This document shows positions 9,573 through 17,391 of a stretch of 64,000 nt of DNA, in pieces (the stretch's first letter is position 1; every line of letters begins with the position of its first letter). A model generated the notes under the pieces. The model was not told the origin of the DNA. It made no database searches and worked only from the letters and a program-made list of their open reading frames with translations. The DNA comes from JBMNOI01 sp050942995 (GTDB lineage Bacteria; Chloroflexota; Anaerolineae; UBA1429): NCBI GenBank assembly GCA_050942995.1, contig JBMNOI010000001.1, positions 1 through 64,000 of the forward strand, written 5' to 3'. Position numbers and translations under genes: made by a program.

Positions 9573-10177
9573 ACACCGACAGTGACCTCAGCCCCGTCCG
9601 CATCGTCGAGATCGGTGCAGATGATCTGGATCGCTATGCCCGCATCCCCATTCGCTTCACCGTGCGCTCGTTGTTGCGCGTTGAACCGGTAGAGGGCGGG
9701 ATGGGCGGGTTGCGCCTGATCGAAGAGGCCGTCACCCCGCCCTACGTCAAAGATTATGATGCCGATGAATCCCCTATCGACTGGCCGAAGCAGTTCGACA
9801 CCCGTCGATGGGTCTTTTTCCTGGCGCTGAACGGCGCCCATTCTCCGCTGGGCGCCGCAGCCGTGGCCTATGACACCCCCGGCGTGAACATGCTGGAGGC
9901 GCGTCGCGACCTGGCCGTGCTATGGGATATCCGCGTGCATCCCGATGCGCGAGGACGTGGTCTCGGCCGACGTCTGTTTGCCCGCGCAGTCGACTGGGCT
10001 CGGGCCCGAAGTTGTCGTCAGCTCAAGATCGAGACACAGAACGTGAACGTGGGCGCCTGCCGCTTTTATCGGCGGATGGGCTGCGAACTGGGCGCCATCC
10101 ACCGGTACGGTTACGCCGCTCATCCCGATGCAGCGCACGAGGCCATGCTCCTCTGGTATCTCGATCTCACATCCTGA
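9569..10177 (+). CDS. GNAT acetyltransferase, streptothricin acetyltransferase (SatA)-like
   Basis: 202 residues. 'AVLWDIRVHPDARGRGLG' is GNAT motif A. 'QLKIETQNVNVGACRFYRRM' followed by 'GCELGAIHRYGYAAHPD' and 'AMLLWYLDL' are the blocks that characterise streptothricin acetyltransferases. In contrast to the 8.4-kb GNAT the fold looks complete. It is coupled by ATGA overlap to the metallophosphoesterase. Antibiotic inactivation is possible but unproven; many chromosomal SatA-like proteins have other, unknown amine substrates. Confidence 0.8.
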   Translation: MNTDSDLSPVRIVEIGADDLDRYARIPIRFTVRSLLRVEPVEGGMGGLRLIEEAVTPPYVKDYDADESPIDWPKQFDTRRWVFFLALNGAHSPLGAAAVAYDTPGVNMLEARRDLAVLWDIRVHPDARGRGLGRRLFARAVDWARARSCRQLKIETQNVNVGACRFYRRMGCELGAIHRYGYAAHPDAAHEAMLLWYLDLTS

Positions 10178-10185
10178 CGGCCAGA

Positions 10186-11715
10186 TCAACGCAACAGGTG
10201 GGCCAGACGGGCGGCCATATGATCCAGACGCCCGGCCATCCGATCGATCTGCCCGGCGATGAGGCGCTCCGACAGGACGCTGTCGGCAATCTCGACATTT
10301 CCCTGGGTGTAGGTAGGGTACACATGCATGGAGCGGATAAGCTGCGAGAGCTTGATGTGTCCCTGCAAAGCCAGCACCCACTCGTGAATCATCTCGCCCG
10401 CCGAGCCGGCCACGATGGTCACGCCCAGGAGCCGCCCGGAGCGGATGCGCCCCCGGCGATAGACCAGTTTGACGAACCCGGTGGTATCGCCCTCGGCCAG
10501 AGCGCGGTCGATTCGGCTGATGGGCCAGGTTGTGGTCGATATGCGGTCGCCATATATCTCGCGGGCCTGCGCCTCGGTCAAGCCCACATGGGCCACTTCG
10601 GGGTCGGTAAAGGTCGTCCAGGGCACCACATCGGTGTGGCCCTGAGTGGCCCAGGGGAGCAGCGCGTTGCGCGCCGCCGTCAGCCCCTGCCAGGCGGCAT
10701 AGTGGATGAGATGATAGCCGCCGGTGCAATCGCCCGCCGCCAGGATATGCGGACGGGTGGTTCGCAGATATCGGTCGACCTGGATGCCGTTTCGCCCATA
10801 CTCCACGCCGGCCACCTCCAGCCCCAGACCGGTGATCTGTGGTACACGTCCCGTAGTAACCAGCAGGGCATCGCCTGCAATCTCGTCGTCATCCGACGCC
10901 AGATGAATGGTTTCGCCATCCTGCCATACACGGCGTACGGAATGATTCAGGCGCACATCGACGCCCTCTGCGGCCAGCACATCGGCGATGAGGGCCGCGG
11001 CATCGGGCTCGTCATGAGACAGCAAACGCTCCCGCGCCTCCACCAGAGTCACCTCGGCGCCCAGCCGACGAAACGCCTGAGCCATCTCGCAACCGGTGGG
11101 GCCGGCGCCCAGTACCAGCAAGTGTTTCGGAAGGGCAGGCATGTCCCACAGCGTCTGATAGGTGTAATGGCGCACCTGGCGCAGGCCCGGGATGGATGGG
11201 ACAAAGGGACGCGCCCCGGTCGTAAGCAGAATGCGCCGGCCCGCAAGTTCCACATCGCCGACGCGGATGGTATAGGGGTTCACAAAGCGCGCCCGCCCCA
11301 GGTACAACTGGATGCCCTGTCGACGAAGCGCGGAGGGCGATTCCTCACGAAAGGCGATATCGGCAACGACTGCCCGCATACGTCCGAATACAGCCTGCAG
11401 ATTCGCCGTCACGCTGGCCGACGCGTCGTCCGCATCGTCCGGTGATGATATGGTGGCGCCGGCGGAAGCCGGTACGGTGACCGGCCGCGTTTGATCGACG
11501 GTAATGCCATATTGCCCGGCGACACGGATCTGGTGGGCGACTCGCGCCGCTTTGATCAGGGTACGAAAGGGGATACATAATGACCAGGTACAATCGCCGC
11601 CGATGCGATCCTTCTCCACCAGGGCGACGCGCCGGCCGATACGGGCGGCATACATGGCGGCGGCGAGGCCCGCCGGCCCCGCCCCGACAATCAAAAGATC
11701 GTATTGCTCAACCAT
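10186..11715 (-). CDS. FAD-dependent pyridine nucleotide-disulfide oxidoreductase (MerA/Lpd-like) with variant active site
   Basis: 509 residues. N-terminal FAD motif 'LIVGAGPAGLAAAMYAAR', redox-active pair in 'GGDCTWSLCIPFRTLIK' (C42 and C47), NAD(P)-binding 'HLLVLGAGPTGCEMAQAF', and the second FAD motif 'ILAAGDCTGG'. The dimerisation domain carries 'MHVYPTYTQGN', in place of the usual HPTxxE. Both cysteines are present, but the normal P-S-K after the second is P-F-R, so this is not a standard dihydrolipoamide dehydrogenase. A mercuric-reductase-like or other disulfide reductase role is possible. No lipoyl enzyme genes or MerA heavy-metal domain lie adjacent. Convergent with the GNAT at 10177, only 8 bp away. 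Confidence 0.8.
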   Translation of the reverse strand: MVEQYDLLIVGAGPAGLAAAMYAARIGRRVALVEKDRIGGDCTWSLCIPFRTLIKAARVAHQIRVAGQYGITVDQTRPVTVPASAGATISSPDDADDASASVTANLQAVFGRMRAVVADIAFREESPSALRRQGIQLYLGRARFVNPYTIRVGDVELAGRRILLTTGARPFVPSIPGLRQVRHYTYQTLWDMPALPKHLLVLGAGPTGCEMAQAFRRLGAEVTLVEARERLLSHDEPDAAALIADVLAAEGVDVRLNHSVRRVWQDGETIHLASDDDEIAGDALLVTTGRVPQITGLGLEVAGVEYGRNGIQVDRYLRTTRPHILAAGDCTGGYHLIHYAAWQGLTAARNALLPWATQGHTDVVPWTTFTDPEVAHVGLTEAQAREIYGDRISTTTWPISRIDRALAEGDTTGFVKLVYRRGRIRSGRLLGVTIVAGSAGEMIHEWVLALQGHIKLSQLIRSMHVYPTYTQGNVEIADSVLSERLIAGQIDRMAGRLDHMAARLAHLLR

Positions 11716-11925
11716 CTAAACTCCTCAACCGGCAGGCCCCCATCTGCCCAAAGTACCCGCCGAACCACGCACTCGATCTTGCCATTATGGTAACACGTTC
11801 CGCCTCACGATGCTATCCTCAGCGGGAGGTTGCGCGGCATGGCCCGATCAGCCCGGGCTCTTTCCTTTGGCGCGCTGTATGCGATTCGACCGCGCGGATA
11901 CATGAAAACCTGCCTCGAAAAATGG

Positions 11926-11954
11926 TTGACATATCAGAGGATTCATGATACTAT
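11926..11954 (+). promoter_or_regulatory. Promoter of structured RNA copy 1
   Basis: TTGACA (11926-11931), exactly 17 bp, TACTAT (11949-11954). Transcription would start near G11961, which is the first base of the closing helix of the RNA. The geometry is identical to the promoter of copy 2. Confidence 0.85.
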
Positions 11955-11960
11955 GTTAGT

Positions 11961-12268
11961 GTAGAGTCTCGAGGGGTTAACGTTACGCCAGAGTACCTGT
12001 TCGGCAGGACTAGGAAGACAAGTGGGGATCTATCGGGAGATCGGTAGAAAACCATGAGTCAGTGAAAAGATAGTGGCACCACCACTGTCGGGAAGCTGGC
12101 AAGCGACTCGTCCGAGGGGAAACCCGAGGATGAAAGCGAGTCAACCGAAACGAACGAGTGGGTGCGACGAAGGTGTAATGAAGGTCACTTGAGACTCTAC
12201 ATCTCTCTTATTGGTGTACCGACTGTCGTATCCGGAGCGAGCCGCTGTGCACGGCTCGCTCCCTTTTT
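11961..12268 (+). ncRNA. Structured small RNA, copy 1 (unknown family)
   Basis: A 240-nt core (11961-12200) aligns without gaps to a second copy at 12464-12703. Ends pair in a perfect 10-bp helix (11961-11970 with 12191-12200). A second helix, caagtg / cacttg (about 12019-12024 with 12186-12191), stacks inside. Local hairpins include tac/gta near 11984-11995, cctg/cagg near 11996-12008, ctatcg/cggtag near 12030-12047, and gatagtgg/ccactgtc near 12069-12089. The stretch from 12006 to 12071 is identical in both copies. No plausible ORF. A terminator (hairpin 12234-12262 then TTTTT) ends the transcript. It does not show the conserved elements I know from tmRNA, RNase P, SRP or 6S RNA. Confidence 0.8.
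12234..12268 (+). terminator. Terminator of RNA copy 1
   Basis: 11-bp stem ggagcgagccg / cggctcgctcc followed by c and five T. It differs in sequence from the terminator of copy 2, so the duplicated unit is promoter plus RNA, not terminator. Confidence 0.85.
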
Positions 12269-12312
12269 ATACCTCCGTAACAGATAACCCCCTTCTAAAG
12301 ATCTCCGCCGCA

Positions 12313-12345
12313 ATTGGCACTGGCCACCTTCGGGAGGTGATTTGT
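12313..12345 (+). repeat. Short dispersed repeat, copy 1
   Basis: 33-nt segment starting attggca and containing accttcgggaggtg. A closely similar segment lies at 12855-12887, so the two form direct repeats on either side of RNA copy 2. A core match also occurs at 53857-53876. Confidence 0.5.
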
Positions 12346-12428
12346 ACAGCCTCGGCCGAACTCGGCGCATTATGAACATTATCTTTATAAATTCATCCGA
12401 TAATCTATGAAATTGGCCTCAAAAGGGG

Positions 12429-12457
12429 TTGACATATCGGGGCCATTATGTTATCAT
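12429..12457 (+). promoter_or_regulatory. Promoter of structured RNA copy 2
   Basis: TTGACA (12429-12434), 17 bp, TATCAT (12452-12457), with a predicted start at G12464, again the first base of the closing helix. The sequence just upstream (cctcaaaaggggttgacatatc) resembles that of copy 1, so the promoter was duplicated with the RNA. Confidence 0.85.
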
Positions 12458-12463
12458 ACGGTT

Positions 12464-12779
12464 GCAGGGTCTTGAGAGATTGACGTCGCACTGGAGCGCC
12501 TGTTCGGTAGGACTAGGAAGACAAGTGGGGATCTATCGGGAGATCGGTAGAAAACCATGAGTCAGTGAAAAGATGGTGGCACCACCACTGTCGGGAAGCT
12601 GGCAAGCAAGTAGTCCGAGGGGAAACCCGAGGGTGAAAGTGAGTCAACCGAAACGAACGAGTAGGTGCGATGAAGGTGTGATGGAGGTCACTTGAGGCCC
12701 TGCGTTTTTATCGATAGCGTATCGATATGTAGTTCAGAGGGCGGGCCGCGATCGCTGATCGTGGCCCGCCCCTTTTTTT
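12464..12779 (+). ncRNA. Structured small RNA, copy 2 (unknown family)
   Basis: Same length core (12464-12703) as copy 1. Changes between the copies preserve pairing: in the closing helix T-A becomes C-G (position 2 with 239) and A-T becomes G-C (5 with 236), and in the first hairpin two adjacent pairs, T-A and A-T, become C-G and G-C. This covariation shows selection on structure. One region (core positions 145-149) differs without keeping complementarity and may be a variable or targeting loop. The transcript ends at a strong terminator (12739-12779). Confidence 0.8.
12739..12779 (+). terminator. Terminator of RNA copy 2
   Basis: 15-bp stem gggcgggccgcgatc / gatcgtggcccgccc (one G-U) followed by seven T. 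Confidence 0.9.
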
Positions 12780-12854
12780 GCCACAGCCCCCGGTCTGGCA
12801 CCACCTTCCGAAGGGTCTCTCCCGTGAGCGAATGGTTCACGAGGAAAGCGCACG

Positions 12855-12887
12855 ATTGGCATTCGCTACCTTCGGAAGGTGGTTGTT
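12855..12887 (+). repeat. Short dispersed repeat, copy 2
   Basis: attggcattcgctaccttcggaaggtgg and a short tail; aligns without gaps to 12313-12345. The internal part cctaccttc/gaaggtgg-like symmetry makes a small hairpin. Confidence 0.5.
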
Positions 12888-13010
12888 TTCGCAAATCTTA
12901 CGGCCGGGCTTTTTGCCAGGCCCGGAATGACATATACTGATTATAGGCCGCCCGAGTCCACCATACTCGACCCATCCAGGGATGGCCATATCTCGTGTAC
13001 GGATGGTGTA

Positions 13011-14021
13011 ATGACTGACCGATTGATAATGTTGAGCAGGGCCTATACCCTGCTGGCAGGGCTCTATCTTGTGACGCTGCTGGCCCTGACCGTTGCGGCG
13101 CACGTGACCCACAAACCCGAGATCCGCGGAGTGTTGCGCACCGGCCGGGCGCTGCTGTTCTTACCGGCGCCGGTATTGTGGCTTCCTGCGCTGGCTCTGG
13201 AGCGGTGGACGATGGCGCTCTTTTTGTTGCCGCTGGCAATCGCCCTCATCCCTTCGTGGGGGGCCCTTTTGCGCCCGCGAGGAGGAGGTGAACGCCCTGC
13301 ACGGGGGGCTACGCTGACGGTGCTGACCTACAATCTACAGGCGCCGCACGAGGAGGAGGCGCCCCATCGCGCCGCGCTGATTCGCGAAATCGGCGCCGAT
13401 ATCGTCGCCCTGCAAGAGTTAAGCTCCGAAGCGGCGGCCCATCTGGCCAGCGCGCTGAGCGACATCTACCCTCATCAGGCGCTCTACCCCCAACCCAATC
13501 GCTACGCGGGGCAGGGTCTGCTGAGCCGCTACCCGATCGTGACCGATGAATTCTGGCAGTGCGACGAGATCCCCGAACCGTTGGGGCATCAACGCGCCGA
13601 GCTGGACGTCAGTGGCACACGCGTCACGCTCTATAACGCCCATCCCGTGCCGCCCTTTTCGCTACAAGAGCGTTTGCGACTGCACCCGCACAGCGTCGAT
13701 ATGACGGCGCTGCTGGAACGCGTACGCACCGAACAGGGAGGAGCGGTCATTGTCGCCGGCGATCTGAACATGACCGCCCAATTTGAGGAATACCGGCGCC
13801 TGGCGGAAATGATGGTCGACGCCTATGTCGAAAGCGGTCGCAACGGCCCGGGGTTTACCTTCCCGGTGAACCCGCGCATCCCCCCACTGGCACGGCTGGA
13901 TCACATCTTTTGCCGCGGCGACTTGTTACCGCTGGAGGCCCGTCCATTACGTCATTCCGGCGGATCGGATCATCGGCCGGTGTGGGCTCGACTGGCGCTG
14001 ACCGGCGAGGAGAATTCATAA
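13011..14021 (+). CDS. Membrane-anchored endonuclease/exonuclease/phosphatase (EEP) family protein
   Basis: 336 residues. The N terminus has two or three hydrophobic segments (about residues 9-30, 45-60 and 64-80), followed by an EEP domain: 'TVLTYNLQ' (Asn ligand), 'IVALQELSSE' (Glu metal ligand), 'RVTLYNAHPVPP' (catalytic His region), 'VIVAGDLNMT' (GDLN), and the closing 'GGSDHRPVWARL' (SDH). All catalytic blocks are present. The active site probably faces outward, suggesting a phosphodiesterase or phosphatase acting on envelope or extracellular substrates. Start ATG 13011 is chosen because the protein's hydrophobic N terminus begins there; a 44-residue upstream extension is low-complexity intergenic sequence. 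The ribosome-binding site is weak. Confidence 0.8.
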   Translation: MTDRLIMLSRAYTLLAGLYLVTLLALTVAAHVTHKPEIRGVLRTGRALLFLPAPVLWLPALALERWTMALFLLPLAIALIPSWGALLRPRGGGERPARGATLTVLTYNLQAPHEEEAPHRAALIREIGADIVALQELSSEAAAHLASALSDIYPHQALYPQPNRYAGQGLLSRYPIVTDEFWQCDEIPEPLGHQRAELDVSGTRVTLYNAHPVPPFSLQERLRLHPHSVDMTALLERVRTEQGGAVIVAGDLNMTAQFEEYRRLAEMMVDAYVESGRNGPGFTFPVNPRIPPLARLDHIFCRGDLLPLEARPLRHSGGSDHRPVWARLALTGEENS

Positions 14022-14134
14022 AAGATGGTATTCGGCCGCTCTACCGCCTCGTCCACCATTCGGATATTCTACGCATCGAGGGCATCATCTCGGGCTCCGG
14101 CCCCGGCGACGCCGGCTGTCTGGGCCGCATCATC

Positions 14135-14381
14135 ATTTTTGACCAATTGTGTTATAATATCCCCCGGATGAATTGAGTTTCGAGAGGGCAATCCCCAGCA
14201 GCCTATATTTCAATTCAGAAATCGATTTTGGATGTCGGCTCGCAGGCGAAAAGCGCCTCGAAATGACCTCAAAGATCGCCCTCTCAGTGCAGTGAATTGT
14301 GAAAGGTTGATCAATGTACAGGCAATTGTTAGGAATGGGCTCGCTCGTGGGCGCGCCCGGCTCGGAACGGAGAAGATAGCC
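14135..14381 (+). promoter_or_regulatory. Promoter and long 5' leader of the NYN-CSD gene
   Basis: An extended -10 (TGT-TATAAT, TATAAT at 14153-14158) lies about 220 nt upstream of the coding start, with no good -35. The resulting leader contains a pairing tgaattg / caattca (about 14168-14174 with 14210-14216) and a Shine-Dalgarno ggagaag just before ATG 14382. Long structured leaders are common on cold-shock-domain genes, but regulation here is inference. The rest of the 360-nt gap (14022-14134) shows nothing recognisable. Confidence 0.45.
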
Positions 14382-15479
14382 ATGACCCGAGCAATGATCT
14401 TTATCGATGGCACATGGTTGTACCTCAGCACCCCCCGTTTGGCCGACGATTACGGCACACCCGAACTACACCTCGATTATGGACTCTTGCCCAGAGTTCT
14501 GGGCGACCAGATGAAAGAACAGTTGGGCCTTGGCGAGATCGATATTGTACGTACCTGTCTGTTCGCCAGTCACGCCATTAATTACGATCTCCGTGATGAA
14601 GAGATGGTCGAGCGCCATCTGGCTTTCTTTGACATGCTTAAAGAGGATTTTCATTACGAGGTCGAGCTCTATCCCATCGACTTTCGCGGGCAACGCTTGC
14701 GCCGCAAAGATCGCGACCCCGAAACCGAGTTCGAGCCCAAGGAAAAGTGTGTCGATGTGGCGCTGGCCTCTACCATGATGTACTATGCCGCCATCCCATC
14801 GGCGTACGACATCGCCATTGTGGTAGCGGGCGATCGAGACTATCTGCCCCTGCTGCAAAATGTCCGCCGCCTGGGCAAGCGTGTCGCCATCGTCAGCATC
14901 CGCGGTTGCTGCACGCCCGATTTCAGCGATCCGGCCAACACCCATCAGGTGCGCGACACCGACATTATCTGGCTCAACGACATCATCCCGCAGATCGAGC
15001 TCAAATGGGAACGCCGTCAGCTCGAGTGCCGTTCGCCCCTGCATGAGGGGAACCGTCTGGTGTGGACGACCTTTCGCCCCCGCACAGGGCAACCCTTCTA
15101 CTGCCCCGAATGCCGCAAAAAACGTAACGCCATGCTGCAAGAGAGTTCCGGCGATACATCGTCAGCGTCGATGACGGCGTCGATGACGCCGTCCACCACG
15201 AATGAACCCAACGGTAACGGCCATCCCGATCGGGACGGTGAAGGAAACGATGACGATTCGTCCTACTATGGCGTCATCACCAAGGTATTCAAGGGCAACG
15301 GCTACGGATTCATCCGCAGCGAGACCGAGAGAGAGTACTTTTTCCATCTGACCGACCTCAAAAACGCACAGTGGGAGCAGATCGACACCGGCCTGCGTGT
15401 GTCGTTCTCCGTCGAACGAGAACCATCTCTCAACCCCGAACGCCGCGCCGGCGCGGCCAGTAATGTGTGGATCGTATGA
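14382..15479 (+). CDS. NYN-domain ribonuclease-like protein fused to a cold-shock domain
   Basis: 365 residues. The N-terminal NYN/PIN-like domain has 'MIFIDGTWLYL' (first catalytic Asp), 'KCVDVALASTMMYYA' (Asp) and 'IVVAGDRDYLPLL' (GDRD), the expected acidic site of LabA/NYN nucleases. A CxxC ('FYCPECRKK') follows near residue 240, then a Ser/Thr/Asn-rich linker, then a C-terminal cold-shock-type OB fold: 'GVITKVFKGNGYGFIRS' with RNP1-like 'YGFIR' and 'EYFFHLTDL'. The natural reading is an RNA-binding nuclease. ATG 14382 is favoured by ggagaag upstream; an extension to 14232 is possible but lies in leader sequence. Coupled (ATGA) to the next GNAT. Confidence 0.85.
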   Translation: MTRAMIFIDGTWLYLSTPRLADDYGTPELHLDYGLLPRVLGDQMKEQLGLGEIDIVRTCLFASHAINYDLRDEEMVERHLAFFDMLKEDFHYEVELYPIDFRGQRLRRKDRDPETEFEPKEKCVDVALASTMMYYAAIPSAYDIAIVVAGDRDYLPLLQNVRRLGKRVAIVSIRGCCTPDFSDPANTHQVRDTDIIWLNDIIPQIELKWERRQLECRSPLHEGNRLVWTTFRPRTGQPFYCPECRKKRNAMLQESSGDTSSASMTASMTPSTTNEPNGNGHPDRDGEGNDDDSSYYGVITKVFKGNGYGFIRSETEREYFFHLTDLKNAQWEQIDTGLRVSFSVEREPSLNPERRAGAASNVWIV

Positions 15480-15997
15480 GAAAAACAACCCGTCAAAGAT
15501 CTTCGTCTCCCAGAGTACGGCTGGTGCCCATGAGCGCCGACGAGTTCACCACCTGGTGGCAGGCGGCCATCGACAGCTATGCGCGAGAGAAGGTGCGCGC
15601 CGGCAACTGGGACGCCGCCGATGCCCCGGCTCTGGCCGAGCATTCATATCGTGAACTGCTCCCCCAGGGAACGGCCACGCCGGGCAACTATGTGTGCTCC
15701 ATCATCAATGAGGATGGCGACTCGGTCGGCGCGCTCTGGTTCGCCGAGGGGACCGAGGGGCCGGGAAGGCCGGCCTATCTATACGACCTCGTCGTGTATG
15801 AGGCCTTTCGCCGACAGGGATACGCCCTGAGCGCCCTGCAGGTTCTGGAAGAACGCGTCTGCGAGATGGGGCTGGATCGGATCATCCTGCACGTGTTCGG
15901 TCACAATCGCTCCGCTCAGGCCTTGTACGAGAGAGCCGGCTATATCGTGACCAACGTCGTCATGTGCCGTACGCTGTCGCCCCTCGAGACGAAATAG
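15476..15997 (+). CDS. GNAT family N-acetyltransferase
   Basis: 173 residues with 'AYLYDLVVYEAFRRQGYALS' (motif A, R-x-x-G-x-A) and 'LHVFGHNRSAQALYERAGY' (motif B, typical of RimI-like acetyltransferases). The N terminus 'MSADEFTTWWQAAIDSYA' is a pattern seen in many uncharacterised GNATs. The start overlaps the stop of the NYN-CSD gene, so the two are co-translated, perhaps functionally linked. Substrate unknown. Confidence 0.82.
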   Translation: MRKTTRQRSSSPRVRLVPMSADEFTTWWQAAIDSYAREKVRAGNWDAADAPALAEHSYRELLPQGTATPGNYVCSIINEDGDSVGALWFAEGTEGPGRPAYLYDLVVYEAFRRQGYALSALQVLEERVCEMGLDRIILHVFGHNRSAQALYERAGYIVTNVVMCRTLSPLETK

Positions 15998-16034
15998 ACG
16001 TTGTGGACAACCGGTCGATCAAAGCCACTGCATG

Positions 16035-16075
16035 AAAGGGCCGCTTGAGGTAGATGTCGCCTCAAGCGGCCCTTT
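16035..16075. terminator. Bidirectional terminator
   Basis: Perfect 16-bp stem aaagggccgcttgagg / cctcaagcggcccttt with T and A tracts on the two sides, between the convergent GNAT and aldo/keto reductase genes. It can end both transcripts. Confidence 0.9.
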
Positions 16076-16165
16076 TGTGTCTCGTGTCGATCGAGCCGTT
16101 CCATATTCGGCCTGTCGAGCCCGGCCGGGAATCTCCCATCGGCGCATGAGGTGGCATCATCGGGC

Positions 16166-16990
16166 TCAACGCCCCGCGGTCACGACCTCATGCAGCGCAT
16201 CCAGTCGGCGGATCTCCTCGGCGCTCAATTCGAGATCCAGCGCGTCCAGATTCTCGCGCATATGCCCCTCATCTGTGGACTGGACAATGGTGATGACGTG
16301 GGGTTTGCTGATGAGCCAGGCCAGGGCCACCTGATGGGGCGTGGCGCTATAGCCTCTGGCGATACGCGCCGCCTCTTCCAGCGCAACGCCGTCGAGACGT
16401 TTGACGGGCGAATAGGCGGTCAGCAACACATCGTGCTGCTGGCAGTAGGTCAGCACGCCGTTCTCCTCAGGCTCGCGCACCATCAGGTTATAATGCACCT
16501 GATTCGTCGCCAGGATGCTCTCGGTCAGGTGAAACGCATGATCCATCTGCTCCCGATTAAAGTTGCTCACCCCGATGTAGCGCGTCTTGCCCTGCTCGAC
16601 CAGCTCGTTCAGCGCGCGGAACGTCTCATCCAGAGGGACCGTCGGATCAGGCGCGTGAATCAGGTAGAGATCGAGATAATCGGTGCCCAGGCGCTCCAGG
16701 CTGCCCTCGATCGCCTCCAGCACCTGAGCATAGCGCAGGTGGTTGCGGCCCACCTTGCTGGTGATGAACAGCTTTTTCCGATCGAAGCCTTTGATGGCCT
16801 CCCCGATAACCCGCTCGCTCTCACCGCCCCCGTACACCTCGGCCGTATCGATGTGGGTGTATCCCAGCTCGATCGCCTTGCGGATAGCGGCCACATCCTG
16901 GGCTTTTTCGGATAGATCGGCGCCAAAGCGCGATGTGCCCAACCCCAGCACCGGTACCGGATAGCCGTCATGGAATTTCTTGAACCGCAT
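16166..16990 (-). CDS. Aldo/keto reductase
   Basis: 274 residues. 'VLGLGTSRFG', 'GYTHIDTAEVYGGGESERVI' (catalytic Asp and Tyr), 'LFITSKVG' (Lys) and 'LDLYLIHAPDP' (His) give the complete Asp-Tyr-Lys-His tetrad; 'IGVSNFNREQM' and the C-terminal cofactor loop are also present. A cytoplasmic NAD(P)H-dependent carbonyl reductase of broad class; the substrate is unknown. The start at 16990 is set by a strong ribosome-binding site (aaggagg) 8 nt upstream, removing a 44-residue extension. Monocistronic, with a terminator at 16035. Confidence 0.88.
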   Translation of the reverse strand: MRFKKFHDGYPVPVLGLGTSRFGADLSEKAQDVAAIRKAIELGYTHIDTAEVYGGGESERVIGEAIKGFDRKKLFITSKVGRNHLRYAQVLEAIEGSLERLGTDYLDLYLIHAPDPTVPLDETFRALNELVEQGKTRYIGVSNFNREQMDHAFHLTESILATNQVHYNLMVREPEENGVLTYCQQHDVLLTAYSPVKRLDGVALEEAARIARGYSATPHQVALAWLISKPHVITIVQSTDEGHMRENLDALDLELSAEEIRRLDALHEVVTAGR

Positions 16991-17216
16991 AGGGTCCACC
17001 TCCTTATGCTCCTCATCCGCGCCGAGATGCTCCGTCACGATCGCATCATCGGCGTATTGTTGATAATATTCATCATATTTATTATATACGCGCGGCGATG
17101 CCAGATCAAGGGGCAGCGGCAAGAGGACAGGGCGGCATCATGGTCCGGTATTACCCACGGAAGGTAGTTGTTGGCGATAGCGCCCATAGCGCAACGGCCT
17201 CAGCAGCCGCTGCCCC

Positions 17217-17246
17217 TTGACCTCTCCAACAGTTGTGCCTTATACT
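17217..17246 (+). promoter_or_regulatory. Promoter of the Mop gene
   Basis: TTGACC (17217-17222), 18 bp, TATACT (17241-17246). Predicted start near 17253, giving a leader of about 170 nt. Confidence 0.7.
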
Positions 17247-17287
17247 CAAATGAGGAGGTGTTTGAGAAACCGTCCTGTGTATGCCAC

Positions 17288-17391
17288 ACAATCGATCCGG
17301 GGCCGGCTGACAGGCTCTGGAGGTGGCATCTTGTATTTCGCAGAGGGATGCCCCTCTTGGGGACATGCCACCAGATCGGTCGATCGATTGT
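17288..17391 (+). promoter_or_regulatory. Structured 5' leader (candidate riboswitch) of the Mop gene
   Basis: Three nested, exact helices: acaatcgatc / gatcgattgt (17288-17297 with 17382-17391), ggtggcat / atgccacc (17322-17329 with 17365-17372) and agaggg / ccctct (17342-17347 with 17352-17357). The element lies between a good promoter and a gene for a molybdate-binding protein. It may sense molybdate, tungstate or Moco. I could not match it to the Moco riboswitch consensus I remember. The rest of the 435-nt gap (16991-17216) contains the divergent promoter region and a partial 'acggaaggtagttgttg' repeat. Confidence 0.5.

Noticed and set aside
11961..12703. The twin RNAs as IscB/TnpB omega-RNA
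   Set aside because: No transposon nuclease gene is nearby, and transcription begins at the closing helix, leaving no guide segment. Not excluded by database search.
11961..12703. The twin RNAs as a group II intron fragment (gtgcgac near the end)
   Set aside because: No domain V hairpin or maturase, and each copy has its own promoter and terminator.
17288..17391. Mop leader as a canonical Moco riboswitch
   Set aside because: The helices are clear, but the conserved sequences I remember from the Moco motif are not present; left as an unassigned candidate.
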